Source of the DNA: JBAXTE01 sp037130365
GTDB taxonomy: Bacteria; Bacteroidota; Bacteroidia; Bacteroidales; WCHB1-69
Direction of reading: 5' to 3'
NCBI GenBank assembly: GCA_037130365.1
Contig: JBAXTE010000004.1
Span: 93,246-157,245 of the forward strand
Length of the DNA stretch: 64,000 bases
Positions 16,010 through 24,125 of this stretch are shown piece by piece. Position numbers and translations under genes: made by a program. Below the pieces are notes generated by a model. The model was given only the letters and a program-made list of their open reading frames with translations, did not search any database and was not told the DNA's origin. Each line of letters starts with the position of its first letter. The first letter of the stretch is position 1.

Positions 16010-16444
16010 CTATTTATTTGGTTTTGCTTTCATGCAATACTCAATAATTAAATCAATAACCATATCGTATCCCAATTTATTTGCTTGTTCCCAATCTTCA
16101 CAAGCACCAGTTAAATCCTTTAATTCGAATTTAGCAAGCCCTCTTAAATGAAATACTTCAGCATAATTAGGTTGGATTTGTAAAGCTAAATCGTAGCTTT
16201 CAATAGCCTCGGTATAGCGCTTTAAGTATTGTAATGCTTGTCCTCGAAAAGCTATAATGTTTGGGTCTTTGGAATCGAGTTTATATGCCTTATCAAGTTC
16301 TTCGAAAGCCTCCTGATAATTCTTTTTTTCAATAAAGGAGATCCCATTTTTAAGATAAAATTCTGCCGATTGTTGGGCAAAACTAGATAGTGAAATACAG
16401 ATTATTCCGACCATAAACGAAACATAGAATATCTTTCTTTTCAT
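16010..16444 (-). CDS. Exported TPR protein (paralogue of the next gene)
   Basis: 144 aa. Signal peptide (KIFYVSFMVGIICISLSSFAQ), then about three TPR units: AEFYLKNGISFIEKKNYQEAFEELDKAY, PNIIAFRGQALQYLKRYTEAIESYDLAL and AEVFHLRGLAKFELKDLTGACEDWEQA. The same length and order as the gene upstream at 16508-16942, with several stretches identical (AEV.HLRGLAK.ELKD..GACEDWE), so the two are a tandem duplication. Probably periplasmic, a protein-protein scaffold; partner unknown. Confidence 0.85.
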   Translation of the reverse strand: MKRKIFYVSFMVGIICISLSSFAQQSAEFYLKNGISFIEKKNYQEAFEELDKAYKLDSKDPNIIAFRGQALQYLKRYTEAIESYDLALQIQPNYAEVFHLRGLAKFELKDLTGACEDWEQANKLGYDMVIDLIIEYCMKAKPNK

Positions 16445-16507
16445 TTTATTTCTGTTTAATTATGCTTAATAGAGGCTAAAAAATATCATTTATTAGATTG
16501 AAAAAAA

Positions 16508-16942
16508 TTATTTAGTCTTTTTGCTTTTCTCTTTTGCGGGTTCGCAAAATTCAATAATGAGCTGAAGTGCTCTTGATTCTCCCTTTTCGTAAGCAATTTC
16601 CCAATCTTCACATGCTCCAATGTTGTCTTTAAGCTCGCCTTTTGCTAAGCCTCTAAGATGATATACTTCGGCATAATCGGGTTGTAGTCTTAGTGCTATG
16701 TTGTAATCCTCAATAGCTTCTTTGTAGTTGGTAAGATAATGCTTTGCTTGGCCACGGTGAGCGTATATTTCAGGATCATCAGGGTTGACCAGCGTTGCTG
16801 AGTCTAAGAATGCAATTGCTTTTTTATACTCTTTTTTTGTAATACAATTAATTCCTTTATCAAGCAATTCACGAGTATCTGTTTGTGAATATGAGGCGAA
16901 AAAAATTAACGCTAAAAAACATACTAAAACTATTTTTTTCAT
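16508..16942 (-). CDS. Exported TPR protein
   Basis: 144 aa. Signal peptide MKKIVLVCFLALIFFASYSQ, then three TPR units: RELLDKGINCITKKEYKKAIAFLDSA, PEIYAHRGQAKHYLTNYKEAIEDYNIAL and AEVYHLRGLAKGELKDNIGACEDWEIA, ending in a lysine-rich tail. First of a tandem paralogue pair transcribed leftward from the 16943-17220 intergenic region. No catalytic domain. Confidence 0.85.
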   Translation of the reverse strand: MKKIVLVCFLALIFFASYSQTDTRELLDKGINCITKKEYKKAIAFLDSATLVNPDDPEIYAHRGQAKHYLTNYKEAIEDYNIALRLQPDYAEVYHLRGLAKGELKDNIGACEDWEIAYEKGESRALQLIIEFCEPAKEKSKKTK

Positions 16943-16984
16943 TGCTTTCTGATTTATTTTATTTATTAAATACTCCTTGCATGA

Positions 16985-17020
16985 AGGTAATACCTTTATT
17001 TTTTAACGAACATGCTCGTT
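16985..17020. promoter_or_regulatory. Two small palindromes in the divergent control region
   Basis: AAGGTAATACCTT at 16985-16997, and the near-perfect palindrome AACGAACATGCTCGTT at 17005-17020 (one mismatched pair). They lie upstream of the leftward TPR pair and are candidate operators. Confidence 0.35.
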
Positions 17021-17198
17021 GTAATTTAGTGTTTTATTGTTTTAATATTTAACCTGACTTTTTATATATTTTTATTCAATATGACCCAAAAGTATAAAAA
17101 AAAACAACATCTTAATCGTTTTTCAACTTTATTATCAACATTATCATGTTTATTCAAAAAAAAACAACTATCTAATAATTTAATCTACAAAAAAGTTG

Positions 17199-17206
17199 TA
17201 TTTTTG
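17199..17206 (+). promoter_or_regulatory. Possible -7 element before the Ig-like lipoprotein gene
   Basis: TATTTTTG fits TAnnTTTG, but only 14 nt before the first start codon. Transcription from it would give a very short leader, or point to the second Met. Confidence 0.4.
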
Positions 17207-17220
17207 AAGTCAATCTTTTA

Positions 17221-18885
17221 ATGTTTTTCATGAATTATCTATATTATCATCTCAAAATCGTGTCAAAGTTTAACTGTAATTGCTTTTATATTAGTCTGAT
17301 TAGTCTCGTATTGTTTTCAAGTTGCGCCCAAATTGTAAATCCAACTGGAGGTGCTCGTGATATAACGCCGCCAAAAATTACAAAAACAATACCATTAAAT
17401 AAATCGATAAATATTAATCTGAAAAGTGATATAAAATTAAGCTTCAACGAATTTATTGAATTAACCAACCCTAACGAAAAAGTTTTAATTTCTCCGCCAC
17501 TCAAAGAGTCACCAACCTATAAAGTATCAGGAAAAACAATTTCAATTTCAATTTCGGATACACTAAAAGCAAATACAACTTATACTCTTTTTTTTGATAA
17601 TTGTATTCGTGATATTACAGAAAGCAATGCTATTCCTGCGCTTGAATATGTTTTTTCTACGGGTAACTCCATTGACTCTGGTAGTATAAAAGGTTCTGTT
17701 TTTAACGCATTCACACTCAAGCCTGAATCACAGATTTGTGTTATGCTATATCGCGAAAATTTAGATTCATTACCGCTGACGACTAAGCCATATTATTTAT
17801 CTAAATCAAATGATCAGGGAGTTTTTTTGTTTTCCCATGTTTCTAATGGAAGTTATAAGCTATTTGCCCTTGCTGATAAAAACAATAATTTGATATTCGA
17901 TCAGTTTTCGGAAAAAATTGGATTTACGTCTATTCCAGTTAACACCTTAGACACCACATCGTCTATAAATATTGCTCTTTTTGTCCAAGTGGACACATTG
18001 CAAAAAGTTCTAAAAAAGTCTGTTATTGATCGTGGTAAAATACTGATTACATTCAAAAAAGATGCGAAGAAATCGAAATTCATGCTTAAAGGTGGCGATT
18101 TTAATCAAAGGTTTATACAAGAATTTAATACTAATTGTGATTCAATATTTCTCTACGACAAATTATCAATTCCTGATACTGTTACAATCTATGTAAATGA
18201 TGATAATTTGAAGGATACGATTACCTTAGCGCCATCTATTGAACGAAAAGTTTCCAAAAAAATGGGGAATTCTAAATCAAAAATTGGAATTGTATTATTA
18301 AATAGTAGAGATCTTTTCAAAAGTACTCAAATTATTACTGATGAACCTGTTAAGTCTATTGATACAAGTCGAATAAAGTTGTTCTTAATAGATAAAGATA
18401 CTACTCAAATTAAGTACACAATTTCTCCCGATGATTTAATTGGAAAAAAGTACAATATATTGTTTAATAAACTTCCTCAAAAGTCATACTTTATGCTGAT
18501 TTCAGATTCGACAGTGTTCGGATTTAATCATCTTTCAAACGACTCAATTAAACAAACTTTTACTGTGCTATCGGAGGATGACTATGGAAATTTAATAATT
18601 CATGTTGATAATAAAAACAATAAACCGTTAATAGTACAATTGTTTAATGAACGATCTGAATTAGTTTCCAGTCAATTAACTTCTTCCTCCAAAATTGATG
18701 TAAAATGGGATAATCTTTTACCAGGTGCATATCAAATTAAAGCTATTGTTGATGAAAACCAAAATAAACAATGGGATAGTGGTGATTATTTTAAAAAGCT
18801 CCTTCCTGAAAAAATTGTAATCTTTGCTACTCCAATTCAAATAAGAGCAAAATGGGATATTGAAGAAAAATTTGTTGTTGATTAA
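17221..18885 (+). CDS. Ig-like domain (Big_5) lipoprotein
   Basis: 554 aa. A lipoprotein signal ends at LVLFSSC, and the next residues, AQIVNPTGGARDITPPKI, are the hallmark of a common Bacteroidota Ig-like lipoprotein. Domain 1 (about 50-150) is a Big_5 Ig fold: IKLSFNEFIELTNPNEKVLISPP ... LKANTTYTLFF ... ALEYVFSTG. A carboxypeptidase-regulatory-like stretch follows (GSYKLFALADKNNNLIFDQFSE), and a similar DENQNKQWDSGDY segment is near the C-terminus. Likely outer-membrane anchored. Function unknown. A start at residue 4 (MNYLYY) is equally possible. Confidence 0.88.
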   Translation: MFFMNYLYYHLKIVSKFNCNCFYISLISLVLFSSCAQIVNPTGGARDITPPKITKTIPLNKSININLKSDIKLSFNEFIELTNPNEKVLISPPLKESPTYKVSGKTISISISDTLKANTTYTLFFDNCIRDITESNAIPALEYVFSTGNSIDSGSIKGSVFNAFTLKPESQICVMLYRENLDSLPLTTKPYYLSKSNDQGVFLFSHVSNGSYKLFALADKNNNLIFDQFSEKIGFTSIPVNTLDTTSSINIALFVQVDTLQKVLKKSVIDRGKILITFKKDAKKSKFMLKGGDFNQRFIQEFNTNCDSIFLYDKLSIPDTVTIYVNDDNLKDTITLAPSIERKVSKKMGNSKSKIGIVLLNSRDLFKSTQIITDEPVKSIDTSRIKLFLIDKDTTQIKYTISPDDLIGKKYNILFNKLPQKSYFMLISDSTVFGFNHLSNDSIKQTFTVLSEDDYGNLIIHVDNKNNKPLIVQLFNERSELVSSQLTSSSKIDVKWDNLLPGAYQIKAIVDENQNKQWDSGDYFKKLLPEKIVIFATPIQIRAKWDIEEKFVVD

Positions 18886-18905
18886 ACCTATATAGAATAA
18901 CTTTG
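18875..18905 (+). promoter_or_regulatory. Promoter of the 18937 lipoprotein gene
   Basis: TTG at 18875-18877, 20 nt, then TAACTTTG at 18898-18905, matching the Bacteroidota -33/-7 pattern. The start codon follows 31 nt later. Confidence 0.6.
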
Positions 18906-18936
18906 TCCAAGGACCATAACTTAAATATGAAACAAA

Positions 18937-19782
18937 ATGAAAAATTTTAAAATCATGGGCTTAATGCTCGCAATAGCTGGAATAAGTTTGTTTACATCAT
19001 GTAAAAAAGATCGTGCCAACAACAGCGAAGAGACTGAACTTGCAATTGAAATTCAATCAAACAATGCAGAGGCTACCAAAGTTTATGATATTATTAATAA
19101 TGAAATTGACGATGCTTCTGCTTTAATTGATTCGTTGAATTATGTAAATCCAACGAAAACTTTGGATTCGTGTGTTACGATAACCATTAATCATCCAGAC
19201 ACCACTACTTGGCCTAAAATAATAATTTATGATTTTTCTGGAAACTGCACCACAGAAAATGGAAATGTATTAAGCGGTCAAATTGTTATTAATCAAACTG
19301 ACCGTTACAGAAACGATGGAATGGTTAGAACCATTACTTTCAATGGTTTTGCAATAAATGGATATATGGTTACTGGAACAAAAACAATCACAAACTTGGG
19401 AACAATCAGTGGTTTTAAAACATTTAGTGTTTCAATTGTTGATGGTGCTATTACAACTCCTACCGGCGAAGTTATTGTTACCCGAAATGCTCAGCGTGTT
19501 CGCTCTTGGATTGAAGGAGAAAGCACTCATCAAAAATACGATGATGTTTATCTAATCACAGGTACTACTTCCGGGCCAACTCGTAATGGAAAAGTATTTA
19601 GTTCCACAATTACAGAACCTTTGTTGGTTGCTAAAAATTGCAGATGGATTAAACGAGGTAAAATCACAACTACGATTGAAAATGGTCCAGTGGTGTTAAT
19701 TGACTTTGGAAATGGAGATTGCGATAGAATTGCTACAATAACAATAAATGGTAATACTCGAACAGTAAATATGCGCAACTAG
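18937..19782 (+). CDS. Hypothetical lipoprotein
   Basis: 281 aa. Signal GLMLAIAGISLFTSC gives lipidation at Cys22, followed by KKDRAN. The body is rich in Thr, Asn and Ile, with strands such as VTITINHPDTTTWPKIIIYDFSGNC and GQIVINQTDRYRN, suggesting a beta-sandwich or beta-helix. I do not recognise the family. The last cysteines (KNCRWIKRG, GDCDRIATITING) recall conserved ends in other Bacteroidota lipoproteins. Own promoter; followed closely by a glycosyltransferase gene. Confidence 0.8.
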   Translation: MKNFKIMGLMLAIAGISLFTSCKKDRANNSEETELAIEIQSNNAEATKVYDIINNEIDDASALIDSLNYVNPTKTLDSCVTITINHPDTTTWPKIIIYDFSGNCTTENGNVLSGQIVINQTDRYRNDGMVRTITFNGFAINGYMVTGTKTITNLGTISGFKTFSVSIVDGAITTPTGEVIVTRNAQRVRSWIEGESTHQKYDDVYLITGTTSGPTRNGKVFSSTITEPLLVAKNCRWIKRGKITTTIENGPVVLIDFGNGDCDRIATITINGNTRTVNMRN

Positions 19783-19791
19783 AATAATGTA

Positions 19792-20862
19792 GTGAATAAA
19801 AAAAATATTTTAATTAGTACATTGAACTGGGGATTGGGACATGCAACACGCTCAATCCCCATTATTCGTGAGCTAACAACTTGTTCTAATTATACTGTTT
19901 TTTTAGCTGCTGATGGGGAGGCTTATAACCTGCTTTCTAAAGAGTTTCCATCACTTCAGATTTTCTTACTATCAGATATTAAGATTAAATATTTAAAGGG
20001 CAAACTGCTTCCTATAGGTTTGTTTTTTAAGGGAATTTCATTAAATAGAATTAATAAAATTGAACACAAAGAAGTTAACGATTTAGTTGAAAAGTACAAA
20101 ATAGATCTTATTATTTCTGATAATAGATATGGTGTTTGGAATCCAAATACTAAGAATATTTTAATCACACACCAGCTTACAATTTTTCCACCAAAGATAT
20201 TTTCGTTCACCAAACCGTTTTTTGATAAAATTATTCGTAAAAAAATTGCTCATTTTGATGAAGTTTGGATCCCCGATTATGCTGAATTCCCTGGACTTGC
20301 GGGCAAGCTTTCACATGTAGATAATCAACACCATAATTGTACATTTATTGGTCCTAAGAGCAGATATTCATTAAAAAATCAAAATACAGAGGGTGGAATA
20401 GTGTGCATCGTTTCTGGTCCTATGCCTTTTCGTGAGCAATTACTTGATTTAATTATCGAAAAATGTACTGAATTTAATCTGAATATTACGATCTATAGTA
20501 GTTTTGATATCGCAGTGCATAATCAAAATCCATTGATTAACATAAGATTAAATGCCACATTTGAGGAAATAAATTGTGCTTTAAATTCAGCTGAAATAAT
20601 TATTTGTAGTGGTGGTTATACCACAATTATGGATTTAATGGTGTTGAGAAAGAAAGCAATTATTATTCCTACCCCAGGACAAAGTGAGCAAGAGTATTTG
20701 GCGTTATTATATTGTTCAAATCCACAATTTCTTTTTACAGATTACTCAAAATTGCATCTTTTGCCTAAATACATTCAAGAATTAAAAAATAGAAAGTTAG
20801 AATTGCCAATTCAACAAAAAGCTCAATCAATTTTATCTAAAGTTCATGCAATCCTTCAGTAA
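19792..20862 (+). CDS. Glycosyltransferase, MurG/GT28-like
   Basis: 356 aa from a GTG start, 9 nt after the lipoprotein stop. The GT-B fold is visible: ILISTLNWGLGHATRSIPIIREL at the N-terminus (acceptor domain, glycine loop) and GGIVCIVSGPMPFREQLLDLI, then IIICSGGYTTIMDLMVLRKKAIIIPTPGQSEQEYLA (donor-binding region). This group is annotated as uncharacterised transferases related to UDP-GlcNAc transferases. Substrate unknown. With GtrA just downstream, a role in surface polysaccharide or lipid-linked sugar synthesis is plausible (inference). Confidence 0.8.
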   Translation: MNKKNILISTLNWGLGHATRSIPIIRELTTCSNYTVFLAADGEAYNLLSKEFPSLQIFLLSDIKIKYLKGKLLPIGLFFKGISLNRINKIEHKEVNDLVEKYKIDLIISDNRYGVWNPNTKNILITHQLTIFPPKIFSFTKPFFDKIIRKKIAHFDEVWIPDYAEFPGLAGKLSHVDNQHHNCTFIGPKSRYSLKNQNTEGGIVCIVSGPMPFREQLLDLIIEKCTEFNLNITIYSSFDIAVHNQNPLINIRLNATFEEINCALNSAEIIICSGGYTTIMDLMVLRKKAIIIPTPGQSEQEYLALLYCSNPQFLFTDYSKLHLLPKYIQELKNRKLELPIQQKAQSILSKVHAILQ

Positions 20863-20906
20863 TTCACAAAAAATCACCACCTTTGTATTCGTAAACAAAA
20901 CCGATT

Positions 20907-21305
20907 ATGCTAGATTCATTATTCACAAAAGCAATGTTACTCAAGTTCTTGAAGTTTGGGGTAGTCGGATTTTCTGGCGTTTTTGTGGATTTTGGGATAA
21001 CTTATCTTTTTCGTGAAAAAATTAAAATACAGCAGTTTTTAGCCAATGCTATTGGTTTTTGTACTGCCGCCACCTCAAATTATGTGCTAAATAGAATTTG
21101 GACTTTTCAGAGCCAAAATCCAGAAGTTATCGCAGAATTTGGAGAATTTTTCTTTTTTTCGTTGATAGGCTTGGGCTTAAATACATTGATTTTATGGATG
21201 TTGGTTAGCAAAGTAAAATGGAATTTCTATGTTTCAAAACTCTTTGCGATAGGTGTGGTCACTATATGGAATTTTGCGGTGAATACAATTTATACTTTTG
21301 GGTAA
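20907..21305 (+). CDS. GtrA family membrane protein
   Basis: 132 aa with four predicted membrane helices (FLKFGVVGFSGVFVDFGITYLF, FLANAIGFCTAATSNYVLN, FFFFSLIGLGLNTLILWMLV, LFAIGVVTIWNFAVNTIY). Family signatures: KFGVVG, SNYVLNRIWTF and the NF..N..YTF end. GtrA proteins are proposed to flip or present polyprenyl-linked sugars for surface polysaccharide modification, which fits the preceding glycosyltransferase. Confidence 0.9.
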   Translation: MLDSLFTKAMLLKFLKFGVVGFSGVFVDFGITYLFREKIKIQQFLANAIGFCTAATSNYVLNRIWTFQSQNPEVIAEFGEFFFFSLIGLGLNTLILWMLVSKVKWNFYVSKLFAIGVVTIWNFAVNTIYTFG

Positions 21306-21429
21306 TTTGTTGGTATTCATTTATTATTAATACAAGCCTTAAAGTTCTAAAAATCATCATTTATTGTTTTATTCTGCAATAGATTCCTCGGATACACTAT
21401 TTAGTATAATAATAAATAACAATAATAAA

Positions 21430-21460
21430 TTGACAATAATCTGGGTAATGTTTAATTTTG
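21430..21460 (+). promoter_or_regulatory. Promoter of the small membrane protein gene
   Basis: TTG at 21430-21432, 20 nt, then TAATTTTG at 21453-21460, close to the Bacteroidota consensus. The start codon is 27 nt downstream. Confidence 0.6.
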
Positions 21461-21487
21461 TAACTTAAATTTAAAAATTAATGTTTT

Positions 21488-21730
21488 ATGACAGCACAAT
21501 CATTCAAAAAGTTTTTTGCAATTTTATTGTCAATGTTGGTATTAGTGATCACATCACTGAGCATATTAGCCATTTGGGATGTGATAAATATTGAAAAGAT
21601 TTTTCAAAAGTCATTATCGAGTTTGATCTTAATATTTGTCGCTTCGGCTGTTATCTTATTTATATTCACAGTATTATATCCTGTTACTTTTAAAAAGGAT
21701 AACAATTTGCCCAGCCCTCCACAAAATTAA
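21488..21730 (+). CDS. Small two-helix membrane protein
   Basis: 80 aa with two hydrophobic helices (FFAILLSMLVLVITSLSILAIW, about 9-30, and LSSLILIFVASAVILFIFTVLYPVTF, about 44-69) and a short charged tail. No recognisable family. It has its own promoter and lies 20 nt before the phosphofructokinase gene, so the two are probably co-transcribed. Confidence 0.7.
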   Translation: MTAQSFKKFFAILLSMLVLVITSLSILAIWDVINIEKIFQKSLSSLILIFVASAVILFIFTVLYPVTFKKDNNLPSPPQN

Positions 21731-21750
21731 TGGAATTAAAATTTTAAAAA

Positions 21751-22845
21751 ATGCGAAGAGTACTTGTAGCTACCGGAGGCGGAGACTGCCCGGGGTTGAA
21801 TGCTGTAATTAGAGGAATTGTAAAAAGAGCCTCTTTAGAAAAAGACTGGGAAGTGATTGGATCTATAGAATCGTTTAATGGAATTTTGCGTGAGCCCACG
21901 GAAATAGTTGTTTTAGATGAAAAAGCAGTTGCTGGAATTCACGTTCAAGGTGGAACTATCATTGGAACTACGAACAAAGGAGGTCCCTTTGCTTGGCCTA
22001 TTCACGATGCTAATGGAAATTGGACAACAGTTGACCGTTCGGATGAGATGATTCGAAAACTCCAATATCTCGGTGTGGATGCAGTGATTAATATTGGGGG
22101 CGATGGATCACAACGAATTTCTCAAACACTACAACAAAAAGGATTGAATATTATCGGTGTCCCAAAGACAATTGATAACGATTTGAGTTCCACCGATTTT
22201 ACGTTTGGTTTTCAAACTGCGGTGCAAATTGCAACTGAAGCAGTGGATAAATTGGTGACGACTGCAGCTAGTCATAATCGAGTATTTATTCTCGAAGTAA
22301 TGGGGCGTGATGCGGGTTGGATTGGCTTACATTCAGCTATCGCTGGAGGTGCTAATGTTTGTTTAATTCCTGAAATTCCATATCATTTAGATACGATCAT
22401 CGAAAAAATTAACGCCAGATACAGCAAAGGTCGTGGCTTTTGTATCATTGTTATTTCTGAAGGAGCAAAAGCTTTTGGGGGTGGTGTAACTGGCTCAGAA
22501 AGTGGCGAAATTGGAAATGAAAATTTTAAATTGGGTGGTGTTGGTGAAAAACTAAAAGCTGATTTATGTAAAGCAGGAGTGGACCATGATGTTAGAGTTA
22601 CAGTTTTGGGACACTTACAAAGAGGAGGAATTCCTACCGCATTTGATCGAGTTTTGGCCTCTCAGTTTGGAGTTAAAGCCTTTGAACTTGCATTAGAGGG
22701 AAAGTTTGGACACATGGTCGCATATCGCCATCCAAATATTATTTCGGTACCTTTTGCAGATGCAATTAATAAAATGAATTTTGTTGATCCTCATAGCGAT
22801 ATCGTGAACAATGCGCGTGGAATGGGAATTTCATTTGGTGAATAA
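21751..22845 (+). CDS. pfkA: 6-phosphofructokinase
   Basis: 364 aa, typical of the mixed-substrate group. Phosphorylates fructose 6-phosphate in glycolysis. Motifs: GGGDCPGLNAVIRGIV at the N-terminus, GGDGS (about 111-115), VPKTIDNDL with the catalytic Asp, MGRDAGWIGLHSAIAGGA, PEIPY, and LGHLQRGGIPTAFDR. The Gly in GGDGS is the residue linked with ATP use (PPi enzymes have GGDD), while Lys in PKTIDND is usual in the PPi and mixed groups, so the phosphoryl donor is probably ATP but not certain. Confidence 0.93.
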   Translation: MRRVLVATGGGDCPGLNAVIRGIVKRASLEKDWEVIGSIESFNGILREPTEIVVLDEKAVAGIHVQGGTIIGTTNKGGPFAWPIHDANGNWTTVDRSDEMIRKLQYLGVDAVINIGGDGSQRISQTLQQKGLNIIGVPKTIDNDLSSTDFTFGFQTAVQIATEAVDKLVTTAASHNRVFILEVMGRDAGWIGLHSAIAGGANVCLIPEIPYHLDTIIEKINARYSKGRGFCIIVISEGAKAFGGGVTGSESGEIGNENFKLGGVGEKLKADLCKAGVDHDVRVTVLGHLQRGGIPTAFDRVLASQFGVKAFELALEGKFGHMVAYRHPNIISVPFADAINKMNFVDPHSDIVNNARGMGISFGE

Positions 22846-22880
22846 ATTGGTCGTAAATTTATCTTGCTTCAAAAGTCATT

Positions 22881-22925
22881 ATGAATGAAAATCAAAAAGA
22901 ATTAAATTTAGGAGGACTTATATGA
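22881..22925 (+). CDS. Possible 14-codon leader ORF coupled to the VOC gene
   Basis: ATG at 22881 encodes MNENQKELNLGGLI, and its stop overlaps the ATG of the next gene (ATGA). It contains the AGGAGG ribosome-binding site of that gene. It may be a real leader or chance. Confidence 0.25.
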   Translation: MNENQKELNLGGLI

Positions 22926-23287
22926 GATATTGTTGGACTACTTTGTATGTTAAAAATATGGTTGAATCGTTGAGGTTTTATCAAGATGTTATTGGATTAC
23001 AGCTGAATAGAATTAGTAAAATATCACCAGAGTTTGAACTAGCATTTTTGGGCTCAGGTGAGACTCAAGTGGAGTTGATTTACGACCAATCAAAAGAATT
23101 AGATTACACAAATTCAATGATTTCATTAGGTTTTCAAACAGAATCTCTGGAAGTTTTGATAGAGAAACTAAATCAAAAAGGAATTTCTGTTCTAGCAGGT
23201 CCAATTCAACCCAATCCAAGTCTTCGTTTTTTCTATATTCTCGATCCAAATGGAATAAAGGTTCAGTTTATTGAATTCTTAAAATAA
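22922..23287 (+). CDS. VOC-family (glyoxalase/bleomycin-resistance-like) protein
   Basis: 121 aa, one vicinal-oxygen-chelate domain pair: YCWTTLYVKNMVESLRFYQDVIGL at the start, FELAFLGSGETQVELIYD in the middle and RFFYILDPNGIKVQFIEF at the end, with the usual DPNG turn and a metal-ligand-like Glu. Substrate unknown. An AGGAGG sequence (22910-22915), strong for this phylum where Shine-Dalgarno sites are uncommon, precedes the start. The flavoprotein gene follows after 11 nt. Confidence 0.88.
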   Translation: MRYCWTTLYVKNMVESLRFYQDVIGLQLNRISKISPEFELAFLGSGETQVELIYDQSKELDYTNSMISLGFQTESLEVLIEKLNQKGISVLAGPIQPNPSLRFFYILDPNGIKVQFIEFLK

Positions 23288-23298
23288 TAAATATATTG

Positions 23299-23931
23299 AT
23301 GAAAGTTATCGCTTTAAATGGAAGCCCAAAAGTACATGGGAACACTTATCACGCAATTAAAATTGTAGTTGACGAACTTGAAAAGGAGGGTATTTCAACA
23401 GAAATAGTCCATGTAAATCAAATTCTAAGTGGGTGTACAGGTTGTAGTCAGTGTTATAAAAACAAAGATGAAAAATGCACTCGTCCCGATGATCAGGTGA
23501 ACGAATTGATTCAAAAAATGAAAGAGGCAGATGGGATAATTCTAGGTTCTCCAGTTCATTATGCAGGAATTTGTGCTACGTTTAAATGTTTTTTAGATCG
23601 CGCATTTTATGTTTCAACCGCAAATAATAATCTCTTTCGACACAAAGTTGGCGCTTCGTTAGTCGCAGTGAGACGTTCGGGTGGAGTTACTACTTTTGAA
23701 CAACTGAATAACTATTTAAACTATTCCGAAATGCTTATGCCTACCTCAAATTACTGGAATGTTATTCATGGGGCTTTACCAGGCGAAGCATTACAAGACG
23801 AAGAAGGTGTTCAAATAATGCGTGTACTTGGTGAAAATATGGCTTGGGCTTTAAAACTAGTTGAAAACGGAAAATCAACAGTAAAAGAACCTACAAGAGA
23901 AGATAAAATTAAGATGAATTTTATTCGATAG
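23299..23931 (+). CDS. Iron-sulfur flavoprotein-like NAD(P)H/FMN reductase
   Basis: 210 aa from the ATG at 23299; a TTG one codon earlier is less likely. Flavodoxin-like fold with the FMN phosphate loop NGSPKVHGNT and the conserved GSPVHYAGICATFKCFLDR. A compact cluster CTGCSQCYKNKDEKC (CX2CX2CX7C, about residues 48-62) is the pattern of iron-sulfur flavoproteins carrying a 4Fe-4S cluster next to FMN. Such proteins transfer electrons or reduce O2/H2O2 in anaerobes. It follows the VOC gene by 11 nt. Confidence 0.88.
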   Translation: MKVIALNGSPKVHGNTYHAIKIVVDELEKEGISTEIVHVNQILSGCTGCSQCYKNKDEKCTRPDDQVNELIQKMKEADGIILGSPVHYAGICATFKCFLDRAFYVSTANNNLFRHKVGASLVAVRRSGGVTTFEQLNNYLNYSEMLMPTSNYWNVIHGALPGEALQDEEGVQIMRVLGENMAWALKLVENGKSTVKEPTREDKIKMNFIR

Positions 23932-24125
23932 TTTTAAAAGAACTAGACAAACTTTTCAACTATTACCTTTATTAAGTTAATGCTATCTAGTACTTGTAAG
24001 AAACCCCTGTGTTTGATAAAAAAATCGTCAGATTCAAGAATAACGAAGAACTAAGCGAAGAGATCTCACGTATACTTTGTAATTATAAAACAAAAGATGA
24101 GTAAGTTGGCGTTTTCTTGCAGACA

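Noticed and set aside
24009..24104. Short frame GTG...TAA (31 codons, VFDKKIVRFKNNEELSEEIS...) between the flavoprotein and PLD genes
   Set aside because: Reads like protein sequence, but is very short, has a GTG start and no ribosome site or neighbour support. Possibly a gene remnant; not strong enough to list.
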